A stretch of DNA of 64,000 nt, taken from NCBI GenBank assembly GCA_036874045.1, contig CM072343.1, forward strand, positions 17,070,001 through 17,134,000, written 5' to 3'. The notes under the pieces were generated by a model that did no database searches, had not been told where the DNA came from, and was given only the letters and a program-made list of their open reading frames with translations. The stretch comes from Cymodocea nodosa (lineage: Eukaryota > Streptophyta > Magnoliopsida > Alismatales > Cymodoceaceae). A program made the translations under genes and the position numbers. Below are positions 33,902 through 48,900 of this stretch, one piece after another; positions within the stretch are counted from its first letter, which is position 1, and each line of letters opens with the position of its first letter.

Positions 33902-36900
33902 TACATGCCTTGGCAGCGAAAAGTACTTAAATGACTCCCATACTCCGATATAACATCCACTACACCTCCGTAGCCACCAACTGCTGTAACCTAGAAAAAG
34001 AGAATATCGTGTGAATTTTCAATTCCAATGATGATCACAGCAGTTACAAAAAGAAAAAATTAATTAGACATGATTATTGTTGAACTCAATAGACAGAACG
34101 AAACAAAGTTGGCAACCATACTCAATGCATTATATTTAACCATCCTCCCAAATTTCCACCCCAAATCCAAAGCCTTAATCACTCCAATGTCCTTGGCGTG
34201 TACCAAAGAGTAGAAAAAAACTAGAGACAGCAAAATCTAACAAAAAAAATCCAAGAATCTATAACAAACTGCAATAGCTCAGTTAGTCAGGGGCAATGGT
34301 ATTTGTAGCTCTTACTAGAATTTGAATCCTGATAAACACAAAAGCTACCATTATATATAAATATATAAACCAAGAATCTAGCAATCTTAATAACCAACTT
34401 CAGAAGTTTCACTTTTCGGTTATCCAGAGGTTCCTTCCCCAGCACCGGCCATGGACTACCCACACTCAATCCCAGGGACCAGGCTCTTCCAGCATTCCCT
34501 TAAGGATCAAAGTGATTTTGTCCACTGTGACATTAGTGGGGATAATGTGTCTCACTAATGAGGGTTTTAGTGGTATAAACATAGTGGATTAGGGAAATTC
34601 TAAGGCAAATGGAGATCCATCAATTCATTAATATAAGATAATGACAAACTCTAATACGAATATAATTCTAACATCAATTATGAAAAAGATATTTGAGGAT
34701 GATCCCTTTGATGTGGAATTGATCTTGTATACTATAAAAACTTCATAATTTATCTGTTTTATTCAATCTTAATTTAGGTCTTTAAAAAATACTAGTTACG
34801 CATTCAACATATTAATATTGATTAGCATCCAATTATAATTCAATTTAATTATATATGTATGTGGATTTTTTTGCTGCAATTGGCACTAGAATGTTCAGTA
34901 AGACATTAAACAAGGAGACAAACACTTTCTGATATTGACTCTTTTTGTCAATATTAACATATAAAATATAGTAAATAGAATAGAATTGTTAAAGACCATA
35001 GATAAAAATACATAGAAAAAAAGATTCATGTGATCAATCCCATGTGAAATTATAAGTTAGATTGTTGTTGTATACAAATTAGAGTGAATAGATTACTAGA
35101 CTAGTACACCACCCAATTAAATGAAATAACTAGAATTGTTAAAACAATAACATTTTTTATCAAAGCACCATGCTAATATCACTATCATACTATCAAAAGA
35201 AATGGGAATAATAAGCACAATAAATGGAGGAAGCCATTGAAGGCTTTCCACAAATTGAGATTTGTCCATTGATAGAATTGTATCCCAGGAAAATGTAGAA
35301 ACAATGCTATGAAGTAGACAATTGTTAACAGACCTTGTGAAAATTATGTAGAGATCAAATCAAGAATGTTCAAAAAAGAATAACGCAATAGGGTCTAGGA
35401 CTAAATAGATCCAATCAAAAAGGCAAGAAGAAGCATGTTTTTATCCCACTACAATGTTGGCCACATGCAATTCTAATTGATTTAGATAAGGTTGTTCGTT
35501 TGTTAGATTACACATTCAAGAAATAATAGATTATTTTGAACCACCTTATTATCTTATCAAGGATTAGCTTCAAACCCCTCTTTCCTTATGGATGCATTTA
35601 TAGGTTTTCCTCAAAATTGGTCAAACCAAGTCAAAAGGTTTAATAGAAAAGGCGATGAAAGAGTTCACTCAAATCAGCCCAACAAGAAACATTTTATAAA
35701 TAAAAAAGTGGACAAATTTGAAAGAAAGTCTGTGGCCTATGGTTAGTATTGATGCTAAAATGATATTAATTTGTCAAATCCCAGGCACATGCACTTGTTT
35801 GGCAGAGAAATATTGGTGCTATTTATAGGCATCTTTTTCATTCTTAATACAGAATAGAGTGAAAGGCAATATTTACTAGCTTTCGTGAACTTCCATAATG
35901 CAATGCTTATCGGTATTATCTAGAAAATGCTACATGAAAACTAGAGAATACCCCTGATGGATGACGAGAAATTGAGAATATGGACTGAGGGGCACACTGT
36001 ATCTGAGAGAGAACTCCACCATTAATGCTGAAACGTGTTAGAACAGGTTCAGAGCCTACCGCAAGGATCTGCATGTGTAAAATTTTAATCAGTTAGTCTT
36101 CAGAAAATTAAATGTAAAAGAAATGACTGTACTAAAATAGTCAATAGTAAAGTGAGTAAATTAGTGGGACAGAAGCAAAAGTTGTGTGACCAAGGATCAT
36201 TTGCAAGTTAAAATTATAATGGCCATTAATACCACAAAAGGATTAAAAAATAGAAACACAATTCAACAAATGAAAGGAAAATATCGTGAAAGTTGGTGAA
36301 CTAGAAATAAAAGATCGTCATGAGGAATTTCCTTAACTTCTTTTGAATTTGGCAGAGCAATCCATTACGTAGCCTTGCACAAAATTTCTTTGGGAAGAAT
36401 TATGTAGTGTTCAAAAGGGCAATAAGAGAATGAAGAGAGGTATATGGCAATGAGTGGTCAGGGTCAGCATCATCTGTAAGATCAAGGATTTGGTCACTAC
36501 TACATATCACACCTGATGATTTTGAAGAAAGGTAGCTCCAGTTATTGGGGATGCTAAAGTCCAAACACCATCCCATTATTCAGTAACGGTGTGGTGATGT
36601 ACATGCCCTAAGAGTATGTCGTGGGAAGTGTACATGGACAAGCAGCAAGACTCTGTCATAACAATGGGTCCATGGAATGTAGCTGATGGCTGTCATCATG
36701 GACCACAATGGCAACAGCAAGTACCAGACCATTAGATGATGCTTCTGTGACCCATGGAATATAATAACAATCTAAGTCATAATCTCATACATAAGGTTGG
36801 TCACATAAATTCTTTTCTTTCAATTATTTTGTCAAATCTTCAATTAACTTACATAAATTGAAATCTTTTCTTACAATTCTTAACTAAGTAGTTTTAAATC

Positions 36901-39900
36901 TACCTCTACTTTTAATTTCTTCTACACTAACTAATTCTCCTCTCCTAACTTTGTACATTCTTTAATCTCCTAAAGATATGACCAAACCATCAAAATTGAT
37001 TCTCTCATCTTCAATAGGTACAACTCTTACTCTATTCCTAATAAAATCATTTTTTAGTTTCTCTTATAATATTATCAGTCATCCATCTAAGCATATACAT
37101 CTCAACAACATTCACTTTTCACATATGATCATGTTTTACAGTCAAGCATTCTGACCCATGGAATAATAATAGAACATATTTAAGATGTTTCTGTTGTACA
37201 CAACTAAGACGATGGTGCTAGTGACTACTATAGGCACAGTTCTCCTGCAATATTGGCTACCATTCACCCGCGAAAATCACTCCATTTGAAGCTGTTCATG
37301 GTGAGCAACCCAACAATACTATCTCATGTGTTGCAGACCACCGAGAGTTGCAGCAGTGGATGAAGAACTAAAATGCAGAGATGACATCCTAGTCCTCCAA
37401 TGTACAGGAAGCTCAAAATGGGATGCAAGTACAAGCAAAATGGCATTATAGAAAGCAAGGGTATGCCATGGGGAAGTTCGTGCATCTAAAACTCCAACCC
37501 CATCATCAAGGAAAGGTGGTTATTGCTCTAAACAGAAGCAAGTGTTACAAGTATTGCACTTAATGGTTACAACAACTGTATCTGTGGAGTTGGGTAATGG
37601 TTATTAAAAACCAAATAGGGGCATAGGGGAGGGGTACAAATCAATTGTTATAGTGAGAAGACTAGACATGTCTTAGAACTAAGCTCGCAGGACATCAGTC
37701 AGCCTCAAAGCTGATTGCTGTTCGTTGTTCCACTCTATACATTCAATAATATTAATATAGATTTGTTGGCAGAAGTGCATTCTCACCTTTGATCACCCCT
37801 TGTCACAAGTGTTGGAACACATGCACCCATCCCAGGCCCATGCTTCACTGACCAGCTGAGCAGGATCCTGGGTTAGATCAAAATTGTCCAGGAAGAGAAC
37901 TATAAATGGGACATCAGAAGTCCACCTGTCCATCTAGAAACGAGTACCATTCCATCACCAATCTGAAATCTCGGGTTTCTAGAATAGTCTAGAATATCTC
38001 CTAATTTCAGAATCTCCCTCCATAGGATAGTGTTCTGTTAAGGGTAGGCTTAGGAATGCTCTGGGAGAACCATACTTGCTACAGACCAGATGAAACAAAG
38101 CCCTTCATCTCTTGCTAGTCATCTCCACCATTATTATTTGTAAAGCCAAGCCTTGTTGAATGAGACCAAACCCAGAACCCTCTCCCATAAGTTTCACACC
38201 TACAACCAGCCAATTAGAGAAATGCTTCCGGATTCTTCAACAGTTCCACACCATAGCCAATGTCTGAATTTACCCTTAAGAACCTTAACCACCACCATCA
38301 CAAGTCTATTGAGAGACTAATCAAACACTGGGATGCCATAGCTAATGCACTTTTTAGCAAAGTGATCCACCCTACAAAGCTTAGTAAGCATCCTTTCCAT
38401 CTGTGTGACTTCATTTCCATCTTATGAATCAACATATGTCACAATGAATTGTTGGGTTTCTTGATCAAAAGAGTCAACCGTAGGTAAGAGAGTGGGACCT
38501 TTTCATCTTGCAAACAAAATAGCAAAATATTCATTTCCTAATTGAACCTTACGATAAAGTTCTTGAGGAAGTTGATACCAAGGCTAGATATCATTTTGAC
38601 CTTCCTTACAATGAATTGTGACATTCTTAAGCAAAGTATCATCTGCATACTGGAGAGTTTCAAGTTGTGCACCCTCATTCCAATCAAACACCCCTTGAAA
38701 AACTTGGCACTAACCGCATTGGAACACATGTAAGTATATTTATGCCATATTAAAAAGAAATGAAGAGAGAGGCTCCCCTCATATCTCACACCCCTAGCAA
38801 AAGGGAAGTATTTCAATAGACTCCATTAAACAAGACTGACCCTTTGGTTGAAGACAAAATATTTTTGATTCATCTTATCCATAGAGTTAAACATCAAAAC
38901 ATGTTGACAAAATTCCAACATGTGTCCATCTTTTTTGAATTGTCAAAACAATATCAAAATCAATGTTAACATAGTAATTTGTTAACAAAATGTGGTTTTC
39001 TTTATTATATTTCTATGGACATGGTTTTGACATAATGAAATTTTACCAACATTCATCAATTTTTCAACTTAAAGAAGTCCAATTGAAATCGAAGTTGAAT
39101 AAGATGTGTATGATTGCAAGTACATGTATGCATGTGTATGAAACTTAAAAAATAAAACCAATCACAAGTTGGCATAACGATGGAAGGCCGCTAAGTGTTG
39201 GGTAACAGCTGAAGTTTGAGTCTCGGAAGATGAAAGAAACAATAGTGAAGAAAAAAGCAGCAGAACAAAAACTACAAGGAAAATCAAAGAGTACAATACA
39301 ACAAATCAAAAGTCAAATATGAAGATGAATGATAACGAAAGAACATAAAGAAGCTCATATTTGTAATGGGATTAGTCCCATCAAAAAAGGAAATTTAAAA
39401 ATGGATATTTAAGTGGGTGCCTAGGCTCCCCTGATCATACCACTCAGGCACCTCAGTGCCTTAAATAACATTATGATTTCCTTACGATTTGCTTCCTTGA
39501 AATCTCAAATGGTCAGCCCAACTTTTAATTTCTTCTGAGAATCCTCCTTTTGCATAATAATTGTTGGTGTATATGTCAATTCCTTACCTGACTGGTAATC
39601 GGCCAAATCTGGAAACTTGTCATTGTCTTCCTATTAAATTCTACTTAGTCCCTCACTGTCCACTTGAATGGAACTAACCACCTTTCTGCCAACCTTCTCC
39701 ATTGTCAACCCCCCAATTAACTACTTGAGCCCAAGAAACATCCTTATGCCCACTACAACCTCTCCCCTGCCTATGCCATCCCATTCTGTGAATCTCAATC
39801 TAGTAGCAATCAGCTCAATAAGAAATCCTAACCCTACTAGAAATGTTGAAGAGAGAGCCCACAACTTATACATAAACTTTTGTAATTTTTAAATCAACCA

Positions 39901-42900
39901 TGAAGGCTTTGCAACCGTGCACTTCCAACAATCTAGCAAAAACTTTGACTATGGACCAGTTCTCCATATATCCAAGGGGATACCCAAAAGGTAACCCAAC
40001 CACGTTCACCTGATGCCACCAGCAGCCAACCAGGTGGTTGTCCTCCATTGCCACTCTCACCATGAGACCTTAAAATCATCTTATTAAGTAGAGACCCACC
40101 CACATATCTTCTCCCCATGAAGCATTGGGGAATTTGCCCAATAGATTTTCCACTAGATAGGCCTCAAATCTATCACATAGTTGAATTTCCCCATCATGTT
40201 CTATTGGTATGGTAGATACCACAACAAGGTGGCAATGTGGCATACAAGACAACAATGTAGTATTTCGCTACTAGGATATATTTTTGAAACCCATTTAAGA
40301 TCCACCAAATGTACCCCACTTCAATTACAAGAAGCTCCCACATTGCAATGCATTCCCAAGTTCCATTTCGCTCCTTCCATTTCAAGTGTGTTGCAACCTA
40401 GAACCTTTCCCTTTCCTAGACACCAGAATCAGCAATGTCCAACACCCTAGCAAAGTCAACAAAAAACAAAGATTCTACAATTCACCATGCAATGCCGAAA
40501 ACTCAAACATTGAAAACATTTATTGAGAAGCCACAAAAACTTTTGACCTCCTAACACAACCCCACACATCTAAGAGGGGATAGATGTGTGCTTCCTGGAC
40601 AGCTTTGGCCTCCCTAAGGCAATAAGGCAACCAAGCAACAGCGAAGGTCACCTAAGATGCTAGGGCACCTAGGTGATCGCCCAGGCAACTCCTAGGCACC
40701 CCTATTTATTTTTTTCTTGATAATATATATAGAACATTATTATTCTATATATATAGATGTATATATTATATTTCTGTAATTTTGTATGTAAAATATATAT
40801 GTATATATACAAAATATGTTTCCATAATATATACATCCAAAAATAACGCATTCAATTATATTTTCAAAATTATGTATGTCAAAAAATATAATTTTATCTG
40901 AAAGTTATCCAAAAATAGCAAATTCAATTATATGTCAAAATTATGTTTCCATATAATTTTATCTGAAAGTATATCTGAAAAAATATAAGCATTTATATTT
41001 TTGGAAATAATATATTTAATTAAACAAGCACAACAACATTATCTGAAAGTTACAGCCAACAAATTTACTTGGAATAAAATTCAACACATAACATTGCTTG
41101 CCGTCAACATTTTTTGACTAGAGAGGTCAAAGCACGAAATTGGATCCTATGGCCATCAGAGAGAAGAGTTTTCTACATTTTTCTGATTGTTTTAAGGTTT
41201 AAAAATCCTAACAACCCTCTTTATATCCAATGTCCTATAGATGGACCTTTATTGGATTTTTAATTGGATCCATCAAGATCCGTCTAAGCCCAAACGTACT
41301 ACCACCTTAAGTAGTCTTGACAAACAACCTGGGAAACTAGGCAACGCCCAGGTGAGAGTGCCTCAACATCTATGGTCAGAGGTGGGCCCCTTGTATCCCT
41401 CTTTATACATCATAAACAGTTCATTATACATCAACTACAGAGATGTTCAATGCCTCTCAAGGCAATTCATAGTTGGTTCTAAGCAAAATGAGATAACACA
41501 TGATTCGTCCTCCCTTTCCTTACCTTTCTTATCCCTATCACGCTGCTTCTTAATTTCAAGTTCACTTTCATATCCAGATACCTCTGAATCCTTGCCATTT
41601 TCCTCTTCTTTGAATCACTCATCATCACCATCACAAATGTCTCCAATGTCCTCTCCTTCAAGTTCTTTATAACTTAGCACATCTATCTTAAAAGCTTCTA
41701 ATAAAGGAATGTTAATGTGAACCTGATTGAAGACCTCTCTATTTTTTTCTACTTCCTCTTGATAATTCTTATCACCCAGATTCTTTTCTTCTTTTTGAAA
41801 AACAAGCAATCAGAGATCATTACATCAAAACAAAGGAAATACAAAGGGATAAGGCAAGACTACGGAAGAAGTGTTGCAAGACCAGAAAAGCCCCTGACCC
41901 CTTCCAAAAGCAGCCCCAAGTAGTGGAAAAGCTAAGTCAGAGAAAACAGTGAAACCTATATTAAAACCTCGAGACAATGACTTTTCTATTCAAGGCTACC
42001 ATATGTGTAGCTTGTGTCAACGCAAATAAGATAATATGAAGGACATCAATATATGAAATATATTGCAAAACATGAAATGGCAGACATGTAAACCAAAAAT
42101 AAGCATCTGTGGAGCTTGCAAAAAATATTTCACTTATAAGAAGATTTTAGATAAACTTGATACGGATATCTTGTTTTGGGTAATATACCTGATTACCATC
42201 AAACATTACATCCTGCACAGGCACAGAAGTGTTTATATTCCAGATACATTCACAAGATGGAAGACTCCAAACGGATAAACTTTTCCCAGTACCACAGGCC
42301 TGGAAAAAAGATTTGAATCACAAGTTAGAATTTCTTCATAATAGAAATGCACCAAAGAGGCATAACATCCTTACCAAATTAACAAAAATTAACACTGGCA
42401 CACCATGACACAAATCTTTACTCTTCATTCGATATAGTGGTTACACAGTTAGCACGTTCAAAATAAGAAAGAGAGCAGATATTTTTTAGATAAACCGGTT
42501 TAAATGCACATGCCAATGCATTTGCACATTAGTTTTGAAGCATATCATTAACTTTTAAAGTAAGGTGACAATTTTAAGAATTTAATTGCATACTTTCAAT
42601 GACATGCTTGATGTATGTAAGAATAATTGTTTATGTTTATAGTTTTTATTATTTAATTTTATTACTATATTTCTATAACATTAGCAACATTTTTCTCTTT
42701 TTAGTTTGCCTATTAAATTTTAATTTACATAAAGTGAATTTTAACTGCAAGTTTACAATCAAATTAGTATTTCCTCTTTTGATGTATGCATTGGATGTCG
42801 CAATTAAGGACTAAAAGAGTGATTACATTGCCAAAACATGGTGAAGTACAATATATAGTCTAGTATAAGGTTAAATGAATCATTAGATGGATCTATCCAT

Positions 42901-45900
42901 TTAATCCAAATACTCTAATACCACCACTCACACTCTCTCTCAAACTGGAGAATATATGTTTATCATACCTAACTTGTTACAAATAGAACTAAACACACTA
43001 CAATTTAACCCCTTCGTGAGAATGTCAGCAAGCTCTTCAGAAGATGAGGTATAGAGTATACAAATTATTCCCTTAATTATCAAATCCCGAATATAGTGAC
43101 AATTTATCTCGATGTGTTTTGTCTATTCATGAAAGATTTCATACTTAGCAATATAAATTGTTGCTTGATTATCATACCACAGTCCCTTCACATTCATTGG
43201 TTTTGGCCAATCCACTATTATCCGTACCTTCATACTCCATCACTACTCTCATAAGTCCCACCAGATGACCCAAGTATGAAATAGTATTTACTGCAAATTT
43301 ACACTTGCTTCTCTTAACATAAAACTTGTTGGACTCGAGTAGTTGCAACACTATCTCTAAATGTTGAAGATGGCTAACAAAGGATGCACTATAAACCAAT
43401 ATGTCACTAAAAAAACTATGATAAACTATTGTAAATAGGGTCTGAATATGTCATTCATAACTACCTAAAAAGTGATAGAAGTGTTGCATAAATCAAAAAG
43501 CATCACCACAAATTCATAATGTTTATTGTGTCCTAAAAACCATCTTGAAAATATCTTCTTCTACCATCTGGATTTGATGGTATCCCGATCTAAGGTCAAT
43601 CTTAGAAAACCACCTTGTCTATTGCAATTTATCTAGTAATTCATAAATCACTAGCATTGAATATTTATCTTTGATTGTCCTTTTATATATGGTAATCAAT
43701 GCACATTCACCACAACTCATCCCTTTTCTTGGCTAGCAACACCAAGGATGAAAATTTGCTGATACAAGGATTAATCTACTTGGAAGCTAAATAACTCTCA
43801 ATTTCCTAGCATTGGAAATAAGCATAACAATAATGATGTAAAGCTATTAGCCTTATGCCTTCTTTGATCATAATTTTGTAGTCTTTTGTTTGCCCCTGAA
43901 GGACCCCTTTTGAGCTCCCAAACACCCACTTATATTTTTGCAGCAACCTCTTCACTTCTAGATGTTGGAATTCCTTTACCCTCTTGTTGTCATCTACCAT
44001 CTCCCTCTACACCAAGGTCATATAGGCGACCTATTTAAAATCCCTCAAAATCACATTCAAGCTCACCACCTAAATTTCCTCCAACAATCTCTCTTTCCAT
44101 GTAACTATATGCCTTTCATACTCAAAACAACATATCATTTGCTCAAAATTTAAAACCACATCAACCTTACGTCGAAGCCAATGTACTCCAATAATAATAT
44201 CATTGTTGCCCAATTGGACCACATATACTATTTACTTAACCGAAACTACCCTTCACGATGATTGGACACTTCAATAAAACAAACAAAAGAAGGTTGATAT
44301 TTTATTGTTGCAGCTTGAGCAAATGAGCTAGAGATGGAAGTGGAATTGCTTCAAAAAGCTAGTCATTCAGGGTCATATGCCTTGTCAGGCTAGTATGCTC
44401 AGAAGAGCCAATAGTGCCAAACTGATCTATTATCTATTATCTTCTTGTTTGATGTCTTTTAACTTGCAAAATTGACAAACACACAAGCAATTGATTTAGA
44501 ACCCTACATTACTTGTTTACTAGAATTTCACATGGTGTGTGGATTAAGTTGGCATATATCTGGCATTGATGGCAATGCCTTACTAATTTGTAGTAGTTTG
44601 CTTCCATGGTGAATTAGTAGTAGTCTTGGTGTATGATCTTCTTGGCAAAGAAGATGTCGGCGATGATAGGTGGGTTGCAGACTCCAGCATGTATTTCTTG
44701 CATCACTTCATCAGCTTCCCTCTTATCTAGGCACCTTAGGAGCATCCAATTGTAAGAGCGGTTGTACATCAGTGTGAACAGTGGATTGCATAGCCAACCA
44801 TATAATCTAATGACCATATAATAGTGGTTATGTGGTTACAACCTAGGAAAGCTTCATTTTCAAGATCCATCTTGATATAAAGAACCAGGTTAATTCATTC
44901 TGAGATGGTTCTAAATAGAGTTACCAGTATGCAATGCATGGTCCTGCTCAGAGACTTGCATGCAAGTGCTTCCTGGTGTCATGGATGGAGGGTTAATTTT
45001 TGAATCGATTGATAGTTTCAGAGATCATGTTTTAAGGTTCATCGGTGGAAAGCTTACAAAGGGAAACACCATTTACTTCTAGTGTGTCAATCCATTTGCT
45101 GGGCCATCTGGAATTTGAAGAACAGCTGCATTTTTAGGGATGACAGGGCATCCCTGGAAAATATTTTTCTCTTTTATCTCTTTCTAAGTGTTGGGATAGA
45201 CTTTAGTTTTCTTTTGTTATTTTGTGGACTGACCTTCTCCATCACTTCTCTTGTACTTGGATGAACCTTCTTATATGAATGAGATTCACCCTACCTTTTC
45301 ACAAAGGGAAAAGTTCCTTAGCCACATTGGCACATTAATAAGTATTATGAGTACAAGATCAACAAAATTATAAATGTATAATCCAACAGGACCACAAATA
45401 AAACATATTTTAAAGAGGGCAGCAGAAGCCTAAATATTATTCCATGACAAAATTGATACATCAATATGACATGCACAGAATTTGAGTCTATGCAGTTCAT
45501 CTGGAAAAGAACACTGACACTGAAAAAACAAATTACACCTGAGTGAACAAAACCAATATGTTGTCCTCATGAATGGGCTTGATAATGTTGATCGCATATT
45601 GTCAATCTAAATCAAGCACAGATACAGAATCATATGCTGACTAAAAAGGTTATAGATTGATCAGATACAACTTACCATCCAGCTTTCACTTGCATCAACA
45701 GCAACACAGCTGACCCAAGGAGATCCCTTCAACTGACAAACATTACCAGGGTACAATACTTGAACGCATTTACCACTTTTACAGTCTAAAAAGGTACACA
45801 GAATAAACACAATGAGTATCACCATAGCCTTTTTCTAAGAAGCAACAAGCAAATCTATTAAAATCATGAGAAAAGAGGCCTACACAAGTCATAGGTGAGC

Positions 45901-48900
45901 TAAAAGTGAAAACAGAAAAACCAACTAGGATTCAGCTGCGAAACCCACAAAACTATAGCCAAAATTTTCTTATCATAATTAATACAAAATTTGAAAATAT
46001 CACTTTATACAACATGTATGTGTTTATATACACATCAGCAATGTTCTACCACATATTTAAGCACAAATCATAATTTTATGCAAACCAAAGCTACCAAACC
46101 ATTGCTCCACTTTAGAATAACTCACCAATTTAATGTGGTCAAACCATTGGTTCTCATGTGATTGAATAATGATTGGAAAAATAAGGTCATGGAATCATGG
46201 TTAAACCATGGCGGAACCACTTGAACCAAAGTAGCCTTGTTTAAGGTTTAAATCATTCATCAAGCCAACAACATTGGTTTCAAGGATTTGGGAAATAAAC
46301 CCCTAGGTAAACAATTGTGGATATAAATCTCCACTCATTTGAGATCAACTTCAAGCTTTTAGTTTGAACTTATTTTCTCTTATATCCTATGTTAGAATAG
46401 TTCCATATTGAAAATGGGAAAGTGACTTGTACAATTAATATAACGTTAGACTTATCCGTTCTTAATCAATTGATGTTAAGTTAGATATCTACATTTTAAC
46501 ATGGTATTAAAGCCTATTATAGTCTTCCGGGTCAAAGCCCCTACACATTGACATGATTCAAAAATAATAACACCTGTAAGACCTAAAAACATTAGACTTA
46601 TCCATTCTTAATCAATTGATGTTAATTTAGATATCTACATTTTAACATGGTATTAAAGCCTATTATGGTCTTTCGGGTCCAAGCCCCTACACATTGACAT
46701 GATTCAAAAATAATAACACCTGTAAGACCTAAAAAAAGGTGACAAGTGAAGAGAAGGGTAAGAATAGTCCTACAATGAAAATAGAAAAAAACTTATACAA
46801 TTAATGTAATATTAAACTTCTCCACTCTTAACCAATTGATGTTTAAGTAGGATGTCTACATTCCAATACTCTATTTTCTTCTTTACCGAAAAATTCACAG
46901 CTTTTGCCCTTGTTTTCTCATAAGCTAAGCAAAAGTTACAATTTGTCTTTGGAGAAGTTGAGAAGGTAACTCACCTCTAAGATTTTGATTTTCTAGTTGT
47001 TTTCGATTAGATTTACACAAATCAATTGACGAAATTCAGGTTCTTTAGGTAAAAATTTTGGACAGTTCTTTAGAGATTCTCAAGGATCCAGATTAGTACA
47101 AGCACTCCAATTCATACACCAACAAAAGATGGTTCACTGGCATAGAGCTCTACATGTTGGCAACTTGACATATGTTAAAGGAACTCATAAAGGAGGATTT
47201 GCCTACAAAAATAATTATCTCACGATTGAAGATCATTCAAACTCTAGGTGTGTCAAAGATAATGGACATCGTAAGTCCTCAATGAAGGAAGAAGAAATTG
47301 TTGCATACAAGTAAGGTTGGGTATCACTACATGGTTCAAACAGTGTGCAAGATGATGTAGCTCTAATCTTCTAAAGAAGCTAGGTTTCTTCATGAAAACT
47401 CCTATGGCCATGTATTGTCATAACCAGACTATCATTTTCCTCACCAGTAACCTCACATTTCCTGAGCACACAAAGCACATTAGGAAGATTTATCACTAAT
47501 GTATAGGATATGGTGACAAGAGGCATCATATCTACACATTACACTCATCTTGGCCTATCAAATAAACCCAGACCAATTTAACATGCATAAACTTGAACCC
47601 AATCCTACCAGAAATAATAGGTGAAATTTCACCAAACCCATTGAGCAAAAAGGTTGGGTTTGGGTAGGCAATCTAAACTGTTGGGCCCATCTATCCACTT
47701 ATCATGTATGTATTCTTTTATTGGATGTTAAGTTGTTATTGGATATATTTGATTCTTGATAGATTTGGGTTACTATATGGATGGCATAGAATTGTAAATG
47801 AGAAGATAGACATTGTGTATTTCTGCACAGCCACACAAGTTTGATTAATTGGAAATCTTGAATTCATATCCTGAATACCAATTTACCCAAGAATGAGCTT
47901 GTTACGCCATGACCCATTGAAACACCAAACCCATTATGTTCTTGGGTTGGCATAGAGTCAATCAATCTAAAAGTAGGTCAGGTTTGGATATTAATTTAAG
48001 GACTTGTTTACTAACTGGTTGAGTTTAACTTGACCTACTTTTTGTCAAGTGTACCTTAACAAGTTAGGTCTAACCCAATCCAAAACATTTGATAGCCCAA
48101 TCCTTTGAAGAACTAGCAAAGGCTTGAGTGTTGAGTTACTTGAGATTTATGTACCAAGCAATCCAAGCTATACATGAAGGATAAAGAAGCACCAGTTTGA
48201 GGGAGTGTTAGAGACAGATATTAAAGTCATGCCAATCATTAGATACCTTACTAGGTTATTAAATATCCATTTATGATCGAGTATTTCATAAATCCTATGT
48301 ATATGCAAACACTATCAATAATCATCCTTTTTATGCTCTCAACTCACAATGACCCTATCTATGCAGATAACCAGGTCTATGTATATCACACATTTTTGGC
48401 AAGTTTTTGGTTGTTGATGATATCATAACCTCATTTTCTGTCTTGTGACTCATAAACAAAGAAATTGAGCATTACATCTATTAATCTCAATTGCAAGAAT
48501 TATTTGCAGTGGTCTTAAACCATCGAGGCCTACATTGGTGTAAATAGAAGATTCATCATCTCACCCATGATCCATAAGACATCAAGGATGCTACACATGA
48601 AGATTGATCCATCTATGGCAGCATTGTGCATTTCTAGATTATTAATAGTATGGATGAGGCAGACATTTCTTATGCCACCTTTCTATCTGGTTTCAACTTG
48701 ACGTTGGCCTTGCAGATACATAGACAGATCCTTGATATCAATGGTTAACACTATGTCATTGCTAAAAGGAGTTTTAAGGAACTATACAAATGGCATAGCT
48801 TTTGAATCATACCATTACCCAATGGAAACTTCTTTGTATGGCCATAGGGAGCCATAGATGTAGTAGTTGCTTAACAAGAGAATGATGACCCTAATGCAAG

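Noticed and set aside
34268-34340. tRNA gene
   Set aside because: A- and B-box-like words are present but no acceptor stem or anticodon arm can be paired; at most a SINE head.
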